Below, in pieces: positions 1 to 14,200 of a stretch of 64,000 nt of DNA. How positions within the stretch are numbered: position 1 is the first letter of the stretch; the number at the start of each line of letters is the position of its first letter. The DNA lies in contig NW_025963555.1 of NCBI RefSeq assembly GCF_910591885.1, positions 1,922,001 through 1,986,000 on the forward strand, read 5' to 3'. The translations under genes and the position numbers were made by a program. Below the pieces are notes generated by a model that saw only the letters and a program-made list of their open reading frames with translations, had not been told where the DNA came from and did no database searches. Source of the stretch: Bombus terrestris. Lineage: Eukaryota; Arthropoda; Insecta; Hymenoptera; Apidae.

Positions 1-308
1 CATCACATTGCACTGTAGTATGTGGAAATAGTACTATTTATCTGAAACTATTCATAAACTGTAAACATTTGTCAGTAGGCAATAGGATAAAGACTTCCGG
101 CTCCTCGGGCTGGTGCGAAAATTTCAATGTCTGTATGTGCCAAACCGTTGGTATGTGACACACCTCTCCGCGTCCCTCGCTCGCCGTGCTCGCTCGAAAG
201 CTATAGCCAAACCGGAAACCAATCCCTCCTGCGTTAGTCATTCGACATGGAGGCGGCTTATTTTAAATTTGGGAACGTGTGGGATCGAATTTTGTCAGCC
301 ATTTCGGA
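1..308. repeat. Satellite unit with 114-bp internal deletion
   Basis: This unit is 308 bp instead of 422. After GGATCG (ending at 287) the sequence jumps straight to AATTTTGTCAG, which normally lies 114 bp further on (unit offsets 288-401 are missing). The lost piece contains the outer 46 bp of the right foldback arm and the AT-rich tail. The left arm remains, so this is the one unit in the window that cannot form the large hairpin. The upstream part carries type D marks (CTCTCCGCGTCCCTCGC, GTTAGTCATTCGACATGG). Confidence 0.93.
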
Positions 309-3300
309 CATCACATTGCACTGTAGTATGTGGAAATAGTACTATTTATGAGAAACTACTCATAAACTGTTAACATTTGTCAGTAGACAATAGGATAAAT
401 ACTTCCGGCTCCTCGGGCTGGTGCGAATATTTCAATGTCGGTATGTGCCAAGCCGTTGGTATGTGACACACATTTACGCGTCTGTCGCTCGCTGCGCTCT
501 CTCGAAAACTATAGCCTAACCTAGAACCAATCCATCTTGCGTTCATTATTCGATATGGTGGCGACATATTTCACATTTGCGAACGTGTCGGATCGGTTGT
601 GAGGTTGGACTAGATTTTTACGAGCGAGCGGAGCGAGCGAGCAACGATCACAATTTCCAAGCTATACATATACCTTACATAGCCTTGCATATATTTCGTG
701 TTATTACCTAATTTTGTCAGCCATTTCGGACATCACATTGCACTGTAGTATGTGGAAATAGTACTATTTATGAGAAACTACTCATAAACTGTAAACATTT
801 CTCAGTAGACAATAGGATAAAGACTTCCGGCTCCTCGGGCTGGTGGGAATAATTGAATGTCCCCATGTGCCAAACCGTTGGATTGTGACACATCTCTCCG
901 CGTCCCTCGCTCGCCGTGCTCGCTCGAAAACTATAGCCTAACCTAAAACCAATCCATCTTGCGTTCATTATTCGATATGGTGGCAACATATTTCGAATTT
1001 GCGAACGTGTCGGATCGGTTGTGAGGTTGGACAGGATTTTTACGAGCGAGCGGAGCGAGCGAGCAACGATCACAATTTGCAAGCCATACACATACCTTAT
1101 ATTGCCTTGCATATATTTCGTGTTATTACCTAATTTTGTCAGACATTTCGGACATCACATTGCACTGTACGATGTGGAAATAGTACTACTTATGTGAAAC
1201 TATTCATAAACCGTAAACATTTGTCAGTAGGCAATAGGACAAAGACTTCCGGCTCCTCGGGCTGGTGCGAATATTTCAATGTCCGTATGTGCCAAACCGT
1301 TGGTTTTTGACACACCTTTACGCGTATCTCGCTCGCTGCGCTCGCTCGAAAACTATAGCCTAACCTAAAACCAATCCATCTTCCGTTCATTATTCGATAT
1401 GGTGGCGACATATTTCAAATTTGGGAACGTGTCGGATCTGATGTGAGGTTGGACTAAATTTTTACGAGCGAGCGGAGCGGGCGAGCAACGATCACAATTT
1501 GCAAGCCATACACATACCTTATATTGCCTTGCATATATTTCGTGTTATTACCTAATTTTGTCAGCCATTTCGGACATCACATTGCACTGTAGTATGTGGA
1601 AATAGTACTATTTATGAGAAACTACTCATAAACTGTTAACATTTGTCAGTAGGCAATAGGATAAAGACTTCCGGCTCCTCGGGCTGGTGGGAATAATTGA
1701 ATGTCCCCATGTGCCAAACCGTTGGATGGTGACACATCTCTCCGCGTCCCTCGCTCGCCGTGCTCGCTCGAAAACTATAGCCTAACCTAAAACCAATCCA
1801 TCTTGCGTTCATTATTCGATATGGTGGCAACATATTTCGAATTTGCGAACGTGTCGGATCGGTTGTGAGGTTGGACAGGATTTTTACGAGCGAGCGGAGC
1901 GAGCGAGCAACGATCACAATTTGCAAGCCATACACATACCTTATATTGCCTTGCATATATTTCGTGTTATTACCTAATTTTGTCAGACATTTCGGACATC
2001 ACATTGCACTGTACGATGTGGAAATAGTACTATTTATGTGAAACTATTCATAAACCGTAAACATTTGTCAGTAGGCAATAGGACAAAGACTTCCGGCTCC
2101 TCGGGCTGGTGCGAATATTTCAATGTCCGTATGTGCCAAACCGTTGGTTTGTGACACACCTTTACGCGTATCTCGCTCGCTGCGCTCGCTCGAAAACTAT
2201 AGCCTAACCTAAAACCAATCCATCTTCCGTTCATTATTCGATATGGTGGCGACATATTTCAAATTTGGGAACGTGTCGGATCTGATGTGAGGTTGGACTA
2301 AATTTTTACGAGCGAGCGGAGCGGGCGAGCAACGATCACAATTTGCAAGCCATACACATACCTTATATTGCCTTGCATATATTTCGTGTTATTACCTAAT
2401 TTTGTCAGACATTTCGGACATCACATTGCACTGTGGTATGTGGAAATAGTACCATTTATGTGAAGCTATTCATAAACCGTAAACATTTGTCAGTAAGCAA
2501 TAGGACAAAGACTTCCGGTTCCTCGGGCTGGTGCGAATATTTCAATGTCCGTATGTGCCAAACCGTTGGTTAGTGACACACCTTTACGCGTATCTGGCTC
2601 GCCGCGCTCGCTCGAAAATTATAGCCTAACCTAAAACCGATCCATCTTGCGTTCATTATTCGATATGGTGGCGACATATTTCGAATTTGCGAACGTGTCG
2701 GATCTGTTGTGAGGTTGGACAGGATTATTACGAGCGAGCGGAGCGAGCGAGCAACGATCACAATTTGCAAGCCATACACATACCTTATATTGCCTTGCAT
2801 ATATTTCGTGTTATTACCTAATTTTGTCAGACATTTCGGACATCACATTGCACTGTACTATGTGGAAATAGTACTATTTATATGAAACTATTCATAAACT
2901 GTAAACATTTGTCAGTAGGCAATAGGATAAACACTTCCGGCTCCTCGGGCTGGTGCGAATATTTCAATGTCCGTATGTGCCAAACCGTTGGTTTGTGACA
3001 CACCTTTACGCGTATCTCGCTCGCTGCGCTCGCTCGAAAACTATAGCCTAACCTAAAACCAATCCGTCTTGCGTTCATTATTCGATATTGTGGCGACATA
3101 TTTCAAATTTGGGAACGTGTCGAATCGGATGTGAGGTTGGACTAAATTTTTACGAGCGAGCGGAGCGAGCGAGCAACGGTCACAATTTCCAAGCTATACA
3201 TATACATTATATCGCCTTGCATATATTTCGTGTTACTACCTTATTTTGTCAGCCATTTCGGACATCACATTGCACTGTAGTGTGTGGAAATAGTACTATT

Positions 3301-3512
3301 TATGTGAAACTATTCATAAACTGTAAACATTTGTCAGTAGGCAATAGGATAAAGACTACCGGCTCCTCGGGCTGGTGCGAATATTTGAATGTCCCAATGT
3401 GCCAAACCGATGGACTGTGACACACCTTTACGCGTATCTCGCTTGCTGCGCTCGCTCGAAAGCTGTAGCCTAACCGAAAACCAATCCATCTTGCGTTCAT
3501 TATACGATATGG
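309..3512. repeat. Satellite block, units 2-9, with an 844-bp dimer repeat
   Basis: These are ordinary units of mixed type. Within the block, 717-1560 and 1561-2404 are two nearly identical copies of an 844-bp pair of units. The first unit of each pair shares the unusual head TTTATGAGAAACTACTC and D-like CTCTCCGCGTCCCTCGC. The second shares AAACCG, AGGACAAAG and CTTCCGTTCATTATTC. Differences between the copies are few, for example CATTTCTCAG against CATTTGTCAG and TACTACTT against TACTATTT. This left part looks more divergent from the array consensus than the 25-48 kb region. Confidence 0.85.
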
Positions 3513-6500
3513 TGGCGACATATTTCGAATTTGCGAACGTATCGGAACGGTTGTGAGGTTGGACTAGATTTTTACGAGCGAGCGGAGCGAGCGAGCAACG
3601 ATCACAATTTCCAAGATATACATATACCTTATATTGCCTTGCATATAATTCGTGTTATTACCTAATTTTGTCAGACATTTCGGACATCACATTGCACTGT
3701 ACGATGTGGAAATAGTACTACTTATGTGAAACTATTCATAAACCGTAAACATTTGTCAGTAGGCAATAGGACAAAGACTTCCGGCTCCTCGGGCTGGTGC
3801 GAATATTTCAATGTCCGTATGTGCCAAACCGTTGATTTTGACACACCTTTACGCGTATCTCGCTGGCTACGCTCGCTCGAAAACCATAGCCTAACCTAAA
3901 ACCAATCCATCTTGCGTTCATTATTCGATATGGTGGCGACATATTTCGAATTTGCGAACGTGTCGGATCGGTTGTGAGGTTGGACAGGATTTTTACGAGA
4001 GAGCGGAGCGAGCGAGCAACGATCACAATTTCCAAGCTATACATATACCTTAGATTGCCTTGCATATAATTCGTGTTATTACCTAATTTTGTCAGACATT
4101 TCGGACATCACATTGCACTGTAGTATGAGGAAATAGTACTATTTATCTGAAACTATTCATAAACTGTAAACATTTGTCAGTAGGCAATAGGATAAAGACT
4201 TCCGCCTCCTCGTGCTGGTGCGAAAACTTCAATGTCTGTATGTGCCAAGCCGTTGGTATGTGACACACATTTACGCGTCTGTCGCTCGCTGCGCTCTCTC
4301 GAAAACTATAGCCTAACCTAGAACCTATCCAAATTGCGTTCATTATTCGATATGGTGGCGACATATTTCGAATTTGCGAACGTGTCGGATCGGTTGTGAG
4401 GTTGGACAGGATTTTTACGAGAGAGCGGAGCGAGCGAGCAACGATCACAATTTCCAAGCTATACATATACCTTATATTGCCTTGCATATAATTCGTGTTA
4501 TTACCTAATTTTGTCAGACATTTCGGACATCACATTGCACTGTACGATGTGGAAATAGTACTACTTATGTGAAACTATTCATAAACCGTAAACATTTGTC
4601 AGTAGGCAATAGGATAAAGACTTCCGGCTCCTCGGGCTGGTGCGAACATTTCAATGTCCATATGTGCCAAACCGTTGGTTTGTGACACACCTTTACTCGT
4701 ATCTCGCTCGCTGCGCTCGCTCAAAAGCTATAACCTAACCTAAAACCAAACCATCTTGCGTTCATTATACGATATGGTGGCGACATATTTCGAATTTGCG
4801 AACGTATCGGAACGGTTGTGAGGTTGGACTAGATTTTTACGAGCGAGCGGAGCGAGCGAGCAACGATCACAATTTCCAAGCTATACATATACCTTATATT
4901 GCCTTGCATATAATTCGTGTTATTACCTAATTTTGTCAGACATTTCGGACATCACATTGCACTGTACGATGTGGAAATAGTACTACTTATGTGAAACTAT
5001 TCATAAACCGTAAACATTTGTCAGTAGGCAATAGGACAGAGACTTCCGGCTCCTCGGGCTGTTGCGAATATTTCAATGTCCGTATGTGCCAAACCGTTGA
5101 TTTTGACACACCTTTACGCGTATCTCGCTCGCTACGCTCGCTCGAAAACCATAGCCTAACCTAAAACCAATCCATCTTGCGTTCATTATTCGATATGGTG
5201 GCGACATATTTCAAATTTGGGAACGTATCGGATCGGATGTGAGGTTGGACTAAATTTTTACGAGCGAGCGGAGCGAGCGAGCAACGGTCACAATTTCCAA
5301 GCTATACATATACCTTATATTGCCTTGCATATGTTTCGTGTTACTACCTTATTTTGTCAGCCAATTCGGACATCACATTGCACTGTAGTATGAGGAAATA
5401 GTACTATTTATGTGAAACTATTCATAAACTGTAAACACTTGTCAGTAGGCAATAGGATAAAGACTTCCGGCTCCTCGGGCTGGTGCGAGTATTTCAATGT
5501 CTGTATGTGCCAAACCGTTGGTTTGTGACACACCTTTACGCGTATCTCGCTCGCTGCGTTCGCTCGAAAACTATAGCCTAACCTAAAACCAATCCATCTT
5601 GCGTTCATTATTCGATATGGTGGCGACATATTTCGAATTTGCGAACGTGTCGGATCGGTTGTGAGGTTGGACAGGATTTTTACGAGCGAGCGGAGCGAGC
5701 GAGCAACGATCACAATTTGCAAGCCATACATATACCTTATATTGCCTTGCATATATTTCGTGTTATTACCTAATTTTGTCAGACATTTCGGACATCACAT
5801 TGCACTGTACTATGTGGAAATAGTACTATTTATATGAAACTATTCATAAACTGTAAACATTTGTCAGTAGGCAATAGGATAAAGACTTCCGGCTCCTCGG
5901 GCTGGTGCGAATAATTCAATGTCCGTATGTGCCAAACCGTTGGTTTGTGACACACCTTTACTCGTATCTCGCTCGCTGTGCTCGCTCGAAAACTATAGCC
6001 TAACCTAAAACCAATCCAAATTGCGTTCATTATTCGATATGGTGGCGACATATTTCAAATTTGGGAACGTGTCGGATCGGATGTGAGGTTGGACTAAATT
6101 TTTACGAGCGAGCGGAGCGAGCGAGCAACGATCACAATTTCCAAGCTATACATATACCTTATATTGCCTTGCATATATTTCGTGTTACTACCTTATTTTG
6201 TCAGCCATTTCGGACATCACATTGCACTGTAGTATGTGGAAATAGTACTATTTATGTGAAACTATTCATAAACTGTAAACATTTGTCAGTAGGCAATAGG
6301 ACAAAGACTTCCGGCTCCTCGGGCTGGTGCGAATATTTCAATGTCCGTATGTGCCAAACCGTTGGTTTTTGACACACCTTTACGCGTATCTCGCTCGCTG
6401 CGCCCGCTCGAAAACTATAGCCTAACCTAAAACCAATTCATCTTGCGTTCATTATTCGATATTGTGGCGACATATTTCAAATTTGGGAACGTGTTGGGTC

Positions 6501-9500
6501 GGTTGTGAGGTTGGACAGGATTTTTACGAGAGAGCGGAGCGAGCGAGCAACGATCACAATTTCCAAGCTATACATATACCTTATATTGCCTTGCATATAA
6601 TTCGTGTTATTACCTAATTTTGTCAAACATTTCGGACATCACATTGCACTGTACGATGTGGAAATAGTACTACTTATGTGAAACTATTCATAAACCGTAA
6701 ACATTTGTCAGTAGGCAATAGGACAAAGACTTCCGGCTCCTCGGGCTGGTGCGAATATTTCAATGTCCGTATGTGCCAAACCGTTGGTTAGTGACACACA
6801 TTTACGCGTATCTCGCTCGCTGCGCTCGCTCGGAAGCCATAGCCTAACCTAAAACCAATCCATCTTGCGTTCATTATTCGATATGGTGGCGACATATTTC
6901 GAATTTGCGAACGTGTCGGATCGGTTGTGAGGTTGGACAGGATTTTTACGAGAGAGCGGAGGGAGCGAGCAACGATCACAATTTCCAAGCTATACATATA
7001 CCTTATATTGCCTTGCATATAATTCGTGTTATTACCTAATTTTGTCAGACATTTCGGACATCACATTGCACTGTACGGTGCGGAAATAGTACTATTTATA
7101 TGAAACTATTCATAAACTGTAAACATTTGTCAGTAGGCAATAGGATAAAGACTTCCGCCTCCTCGGGGTGGTGCAAACATTTCAATGTCACCATGTGCCA
7201 AACCGTTGGATTGTGACACACCTCTCCGCGTCCCTCGCTCGCCATGCTCGCTCGAAAGCTGTAGCCCAACCGAAAACCAATCCCTCTTGCGTTAGTCATT
7301 CGACATGGAGGCGACATATTTCGAATTTGCGAACGTATCGGAACGGTTGTGAGGTTGGACTAGATTTTTACGAGCGAGCGGAGCGAGCGAGCAACGATCA
7401 CAATTTCCAAGATATACATATACCTTATATTGCCTTGCATATAATTCGTGTTATTACCTAATTTTGTCAGACATTTCGGACATCACATTGCACTGTACGA
7501 TGTGGAAATAGTACTACTTATGTGAAACTATTCATAAACCGTAAACATTTGTCAGTAGGCAATAGGACAAAGACTTCCGGCTCCTCGGGCTGGTGCGAAT
7601 ATTTCAATGTCCGTATGTGCCAAACCGTTGATTTTGACACACCTTTACGCGTATCTCGCTGGCTACGCTCGCTCGAAAACCATAGCCTAACCTAAAACCA
7701 ATCCATCTTGCGTTCATTATTCGATATGGTGGCGACATATTTCGAATTTGCGAACGTGTCGGATCGGTTGTGAGGTTGGACAGGATTTTTACGAGAGAGC
7801 GGAGCGAGCGAGCAACGATCACAATTTCCAAGCTATACATATACCTTAGATTGCCTTGCATATAATTCGTGTTATTACCTAATTTTGTCAGACATTTCGG
7901 ACATCACATTGCACTGTAGTATGAGGAAATAGTACTATTTATCTGAAACTATTCATAAACTGTAAACATTTGTCAGTAGGCAATAGGATAAAGACTTCCG
8001 CCTCCTCGTGCTGGTGCGAAAACTTCAATGTCTGTATGTGCCAAGCCGTTGGTATGTGACACACATTTACGCGTCTGTCGCTCGCTGCGCTCTCTCGAAA
8101 ACTATAGCCTAACCTAGAACCTATCCAAATTGCGTTCATTATTCGATATGGTGGCGACATATTTCGAATTTGCGAACGTGTCGGATCGGTTGTGAGGTTG
8201 GACAGGATTTTTACGAGAGAGCGGAGCGAGCGAGCAACGATCACAATTTCCAAGCTATACATATACCTTATATTGCCTTGCATATAATTCGTGTTATTAC
8301 CTAATTTTGTCAGACATTTCGGACATCACATTGCACTGTACGATGTGGAAATAGTACTACTTATGTGAAACTATTCATAAACCGTAAACATTTGTCAGTA
8401 GGCAATAGGATAAAGACTTCCGGCTCCTCGGGCTGGTGCGAATATTTCAATGTCCATATGTGCCAAACCGTTGGTTTGTGACACACCTTTACTCGTATCT
8501 CGCTCGCTGCGCTCGCTCAAAAGCTATAACCTAACCTAAAACCAAACCATCTTGCGTTCATTATACGATATGGTGGCGACATATTTCGAATTTGCGAACG
8601 TATCGGAACGGTTGTGAGGTTGGACTAGATTTTTACGAGCGAGCGGAGCGAGCGAGCAACGATCACAATTTCCAAGCTATACATATACCTTATATTGCCT
8701 TGCATATAATTCGTGTTATTACCTAATTTTGTCAGACATTTCGGACATCACATTGCACTGTACGATGTGGAAATAGTACTACTTATGTGAAACTATTCAT
8801 AAACCGTAAACATTTGTCAGTAGGCAATAGGACAGAGACTTCCGGCTCCTCGGGCTGTTGCGAATATTTCAATGTCCGTATGTGCCAAACCGTTGATTTT
8901 GACACACCTTTACGCGTATCTCGCTCGCTACGCTCGCTCGAAAACCATAGCCTAACCTAAAACCAATCCATCTTGCGTTCATTATTCGATATGGTGGCGA
9001 CATATTTCAAATTTGGGAACGTATCGGATCGGATGTGAGGTTGGACTAAATTTTTACGAGCGAGCGGAGCGAGCGAGCAACGGTCACAATTTCCAAGCTA
9101 TACATATACCTTATATTGCCTTGCATATGTTTCGTGTTACTACCTTATTTTGTCAGCCAATTCGGACATCACATTGCACTGTAGTATGAGGAAATAGTAC
9201 TATTTATGTGAAACTATTCATAAACTGTAAACACTTGTCAGTAGGCAATAGGATAAAGACTTCCGGCTCCTCGGGCTGGTGCGAGTATTTCAATGTCTGT
9301 ATGTGCCAAACCGTTGGTTTGTGACACACCTTTACGCGTATCTCGCTCGCTGCGTTCGCTCGAAAACTATAGCCTAACCTAAAACCAATCCATCTTGCGT
9401 TCATTATTCGATATGGTGGCGACATATTTCGAATTTGCGAACGTGTCGGATCGGTTGTGAGGTTGGACAGGATTTTTACGAGCGAGCGGAGCGAGCGAGC

Positions 9501-10184
9501 AACGATCACAATTTGCAAGCCATACACATACCTTATATTGCCTTGCATATATTTCGTGTTATTACCTAATTTTGTCAGACATTTCGGACATCACATTGCA
9601 CTGTACTATGTGGAAATAGTACTATTTATATGAAACTATTCATAAACTGTAAACATTTGTCAGTAGGCAATAGGATAAAGACTTCCGGCTCCTCGGGCTG
9701 GTGCGAATAATTCAATGTCCGTATGTGCCAAACCGTTGGTTTGTGACACACCTTTACTCGTATCTCGCTCGCTGTGCTCGCTCGAAAACTATAGCCTAAC
9801 CTAAAACCAATCCAAATTGCGTTCATTATTCGATATGGTGGCGACATATTTCAAATTTGGGAACGTGTCGGATCGGATGTGAGGTTGGACTAAATTTTTA
9901 CGAGCGAGCGGAGCGAGCGAGCAACGATCACAATTTCCAAGCTATACATATACCTTATATTGCCTTGCATATATTTCGTGTTACTACCTTATTTTGTCAG
10001 CCATTTCGGACATCACATTGCACTGTAGTATGTGGAAATAGTACTATTTATGTGAAACTATTCATAAACTGTAAACATTTGTCAGTAGGCAATAGGACAA
10101 AGACTTCCGGCTCCTCGGGCTGGTGCGAATATTTCAATGTCCGTATGTGCCAAACCGTTGGTTTTTGACACACCTTTACGCGTA
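3513..10184. repeat. Segmental repeat with 3796-bp spacing (9 units)
   Basis: Sequence 3513-6388 reappears at 7309-10184, shifted by 3796 bp, which is nine units less two 1-bp deletions. Shared rare marks prove a block copy: CATATACCTTAGATTGCC (4045 and 7841), TTCCGCCTCCTCGTGCTGG, GACAGAGACTTCC, GGGCTGTTGCG, CATATGTTTCGTG and GCGTTCGCTCG. Copy 1 is 3513-7308. Copy 2 starts at 7309 and loses the match near 10185, in the outer left foldback arm. The copy 2 start is a chimera: a type D left part (GTCATTCGACATGGAGGCGA) joined to a right part reading CGTATCGGAACGG, with the joint at the hairpin loop. Confidence 0.88.
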
Positions 10185-11264
10185 ACTCGCTCGCTACGCT
10201 CGCTCGAAAACCATAGCCTAACCTAAAACCAATCCATCTTGCGTTCATTATTCGATATGCTGGCGACATATTTCAAATTTGGGAACGTATCGCATCGGAT
10301 GTGAGGTTGGACTAAATTTTTAGGAGCGAGCGGAGCGAGCGGGCAACGGTCACAATTTCCAAGCTATACATATACCTTATATTGCCTTGCATATATTTCG
10401 TGTTACTACCTTATTTTGTCATCCATTTCGGACATCACATTGCACTGTACGATGTGGAAATAGTACCATTTATATGAAACTATTCATAAACTGTAAACAT
10501 TTGTCAGTAGGCAATAGGATAAAGACTTCCGCCTCCTCGGGCTGGTGCAAATATTTCAATGTCACCATGTGCCAAACCGTTGGATTGTGACACACCTCTC
10601 CGCGTCCCTCGCTCGCCATGCTCGCTCGAAAGCTGTAGCCTAACCTAAAACCAATCCCTCTTGCGTTAGTCATTCGACATGGAGGCGACTTACTTCAAAT
10701 TTGCGAACGTGTTGGGTCGGTTGTGAGGTTGGACAGGATTTTTACGAGAGAGCGGAGCGAGCGAGCAACGATCACAATTTCCAAGCTATACATATACCTT
10801 ATATTGCCTTGCATATAATTCGTGTTATTACCTAATTTTGTCAAACATTTCGGACATCACATTGCACTGTACGATGTGGAAATAGTACTACTTATGTGAA
10901 ACTATTCATAAACCGTAAACATTTGTCAGTAGGCAATAGGACAAAGACTTCCGGCTCCTCGGGCTGGTGCGAATATTTCAATGTCCGTATGTGCCAAACC
11001 GTTGGTTAGTGACACACATTTACGCGTATCTCGCTCGCTGCGCTCGCTCGGAAGCCATAGCCTAACCTAAAACCAATCCATCTTGCGTTCATTATTCGAT
11101 ATGGTGGCGACATATTTCGAATTTGCGAACGTGTCGGATCGGTTGTGAGGTTGGACAGGATTTTTACGAGAGAGCGGAGGGAGCGAGCAACGATCACAAT
11201 TTCCAAGCTATACATATACCTTATATTGCCTTGCATATAATTCGTGTTATTACCTAATTTTGTC
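10185..11264. repeat. Mosaic satellite block between two segmental repeats
   Basis: These are ordinary 421-422-bp units made of patches found elsewhere. About 10441-11295 matches 15080-15934 (shift 4639). The stretch with GTGTTGGGTCGG near 10706 and GAGAGCGGAGGGAGC near 11170 matches 6487-7080 (shift 4218). The rare marks TTTTGTCAAACATTTCGG and CTCGGAAGCCATAGCC are common to all three places. No gene or non-satellite DNA is present. Confidence 0.8.
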
Positions 11265-14200
11265 AGACATTTCGGACATCACATTGCACTGTACGATGTG
11301 GAAATAGTACTACTTATGTGAAACTATTCATAAACCGTAAACATTTGTCAGTAGGCAATAGGACAAAGACTTCCGGCTCCTCGGGCTGGTGCGAATATTT
11401 CAATGTCCGTATGTGCCAAACCGTTGGTTTTTGACACACCTTTACGCGTATCTCGCTCGCTGCGCTCTCTCGAAAACTATAGCCTAACCTAAAACCAATC
11501 CATCTTGCGTTCATTATTCGATATGGTGGCAACATATTTCGAATTTGCGAACGTGTCGGATCGGTTGTGAGGTTGGACAGGATTTTTACGAGCGAGCGGA
11601 GCGAGCGATCAACGATCACAATTTGCAAGCCATACACATACCTTATTTTGCCTTGCATATATTTCGTGTTATTACCTAATTTTGTCAGACATTTCGGACA
11701 TCACATTGCACTGTACGATGTGGAAATAGTACTACTTATGTGAAACTATTCATAAACCGTAAACATTTGTCAGTAGGCAATAGGACAAAGACTTCCGGCT
11801 CCTCGGGCTGGTGCGAATATTTCAATGTCCGTATGTGCCAAACCGTAGATTTTGACACACCTTTACGCGTATCTCGCTCGCTACGCTCGCTCGAAAACCA
11901 TAGTCTAACCTAAAACCAATCCATCTTGCGTTCATTATTCGATATGGTGGCGACATATTTCAAATTTGGGAACGTGTCGGATCGGATGTGAGGTTGGACT
12001 AAATTTTTACGAGCGAGCGGAGCGAGCGAGCAACGATCACAATTTCCAAGCTATACATATACCTTATATTGCCTTGCATATATTTCGTGTTACTACCTTA
12101 TTTTGTCAGCCATTTCGGACATCACATTGCATTGTAGTATGTGGAAATAGTACTATTTATGTGAAACTATTCATAAACTGTAAACATTTGTCAGTAGGCA
12201 ATAGGACAAAGACTTCCGGCTCCTCGGGCTGGTGCGAATATTTCAATGTCCGTATGTGCCAAACCGTTGGTTTTTGACACACCTTTACGCGTATCTCGCT
12301 CGCTGCGCTCGCTCGAAAACTATAGCCTAACCTAAAACCAATCCATCTTGCGTTCATTATTCGATATTGTGGCGACATATTTCCAATTTGTGAACGTGTC
12401 GGATCGGATGTGAGGTTGGACTAGATTTTTACGAGCGAGCGGAGCGAGCGAGCAACGATCACAATTTCCAAGCTATACATATATCTTATATTGCCTTGCA
12501 TATAATTCGTGTTATTACCTAATTTTGTCAGACATTTCGGACATCACATTGCACTGTACGATGTGGAAATAGTACTACTTATGTGAAACTATTCATAAAC
12601 CGTAAACATTTGTCAGTAGGCAATAGGACAAAGACTTCCGGCTCCTCGGGCTGGTGCGAATATTTCAATGTCCGTATGTGCCAAACCGTTGGTTAGTGAC
12701 ACACCTTTACGCGTATCTGGCTCGCCGCGCTCGCACGAAAATTATAGCCTAACCTAAAACCAATCCATCTTGCGTTCATTATTCGATATGGTGGCGACAT
12801 ATTTCGAATTTGCGAACGTGCCGGATCGGTTGTGAGGTTGTTCAGGATTTTTACGAGCGAGCGGAGCGAGCGAGCAACGATCACAATTTGCAAGCCATAC
12901 ACATACCTTATATTGCCTTGCATATATTTCGTGTTATTACCTAATTTTGTCAGACATTTCGGACATCACATTGCACTGTACGATGTGGAAATAGTACTAC
13001 TTATGTGAAACTATTCATAAACTGTAAACATTTGTCAGTAGGCAATAGGATAAAGACTTCCGCCTCCTCGGGGTGGTGCAAACATTTCAATGTCACCATG
13101 TGCCAAACCGTTGGATTGTGACACACCTCTCCGCGTCCCTCGCTCGCCATGCTCGCTCGAAAGCTATAGCCTAACCGAAAACCAATCCCTCTTGCGTTAG
13201 TCATTCGACATGGAGGCGACTTATTTCAAATTTGCGAACGTGTCGGATCGGTTGTGAGGTTGGACAGGATTTTTACGAGAGAGCGGAGCGAGCGAGTAAC
13301 GATCACAATTTCCAAGCTATACATATACCTTATATTGCCTTGCATATAATTCGTGTTATTACCTAATTTTGTTAGACATTTCGGACATCACATTGCACTG
13401 TACGATGTGGAAATAGTACTACTTATGTGAAACTATTCATAAACCGTAAACATTTGTCAGTAGGCAATAGGACAAAGACTTCCGGCTCCTCGGGCTGGTG
13501 CGAATATTTCAATGTCCGTATGTGCCAAACCGTTGGTTTTTGACACACCTTTACGCGTATCTCGCTCGCTGCGCTCGCTCGAAAACTATAGCCTAACCTA
13601 AAACCAATCCATCTTGCGTTCATTATTCGATGTGGTGGCAACATATTTCGAATTTGCGAACGTGTCGGATCGGTTGTGAGGTTGGACAGGATTTTTACGA
13701 GCGAGCGGAGCGAGCGATCAACGATCACAATTTGCAAGCCATACACATACCTTATTTTGCCTTGCATATATTTCGTGTTATTACCTAATTTTGTCAGACA
13801 TTTCGGACATCACATTGCACTGTACGATGTGGAAATAGTACTACTTATGTGAAACTATTCATAAACCGTAAACATTTGTCAGTAGGCAATAGGACAAAGA
13901 CTTCCGGCTCCTCGGGCTGGTGCGAATATTTCAATGTCCGTATGTGCCAAATCGTAGATTTTGTCACACCTTTACGCGTATCTCGCTCGCTACGCTCGCT
14001 CGAAAACCATAGCCTAACCTAAAACCAATCCATCTTGCGTTCATTATTCGATATGGTGGCGACATATTTCAAATTTGGGAACGTGTCGGATCGGATGTGA
14101 GGTTGGACTAAATTTTTACGAGCGAGCGGAGCGAGCGAGCAACGATCACAATTTCCAAGCTATACATATACCTTATATTGCCTTGCATATATTTCGTGTT

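Noticed and set aside
768..1112. Repeated 60-114-residue open frames on both strands as protein-coding genes
   Set aside because: The same frames recur every 422 bp, cover the whole unit on both strands, are broken in many copies, differ mostly by amino-acid-changing substitutions and show no recognisable domain, start signal or codon-use pattern. They are products of the satellite, not genes.
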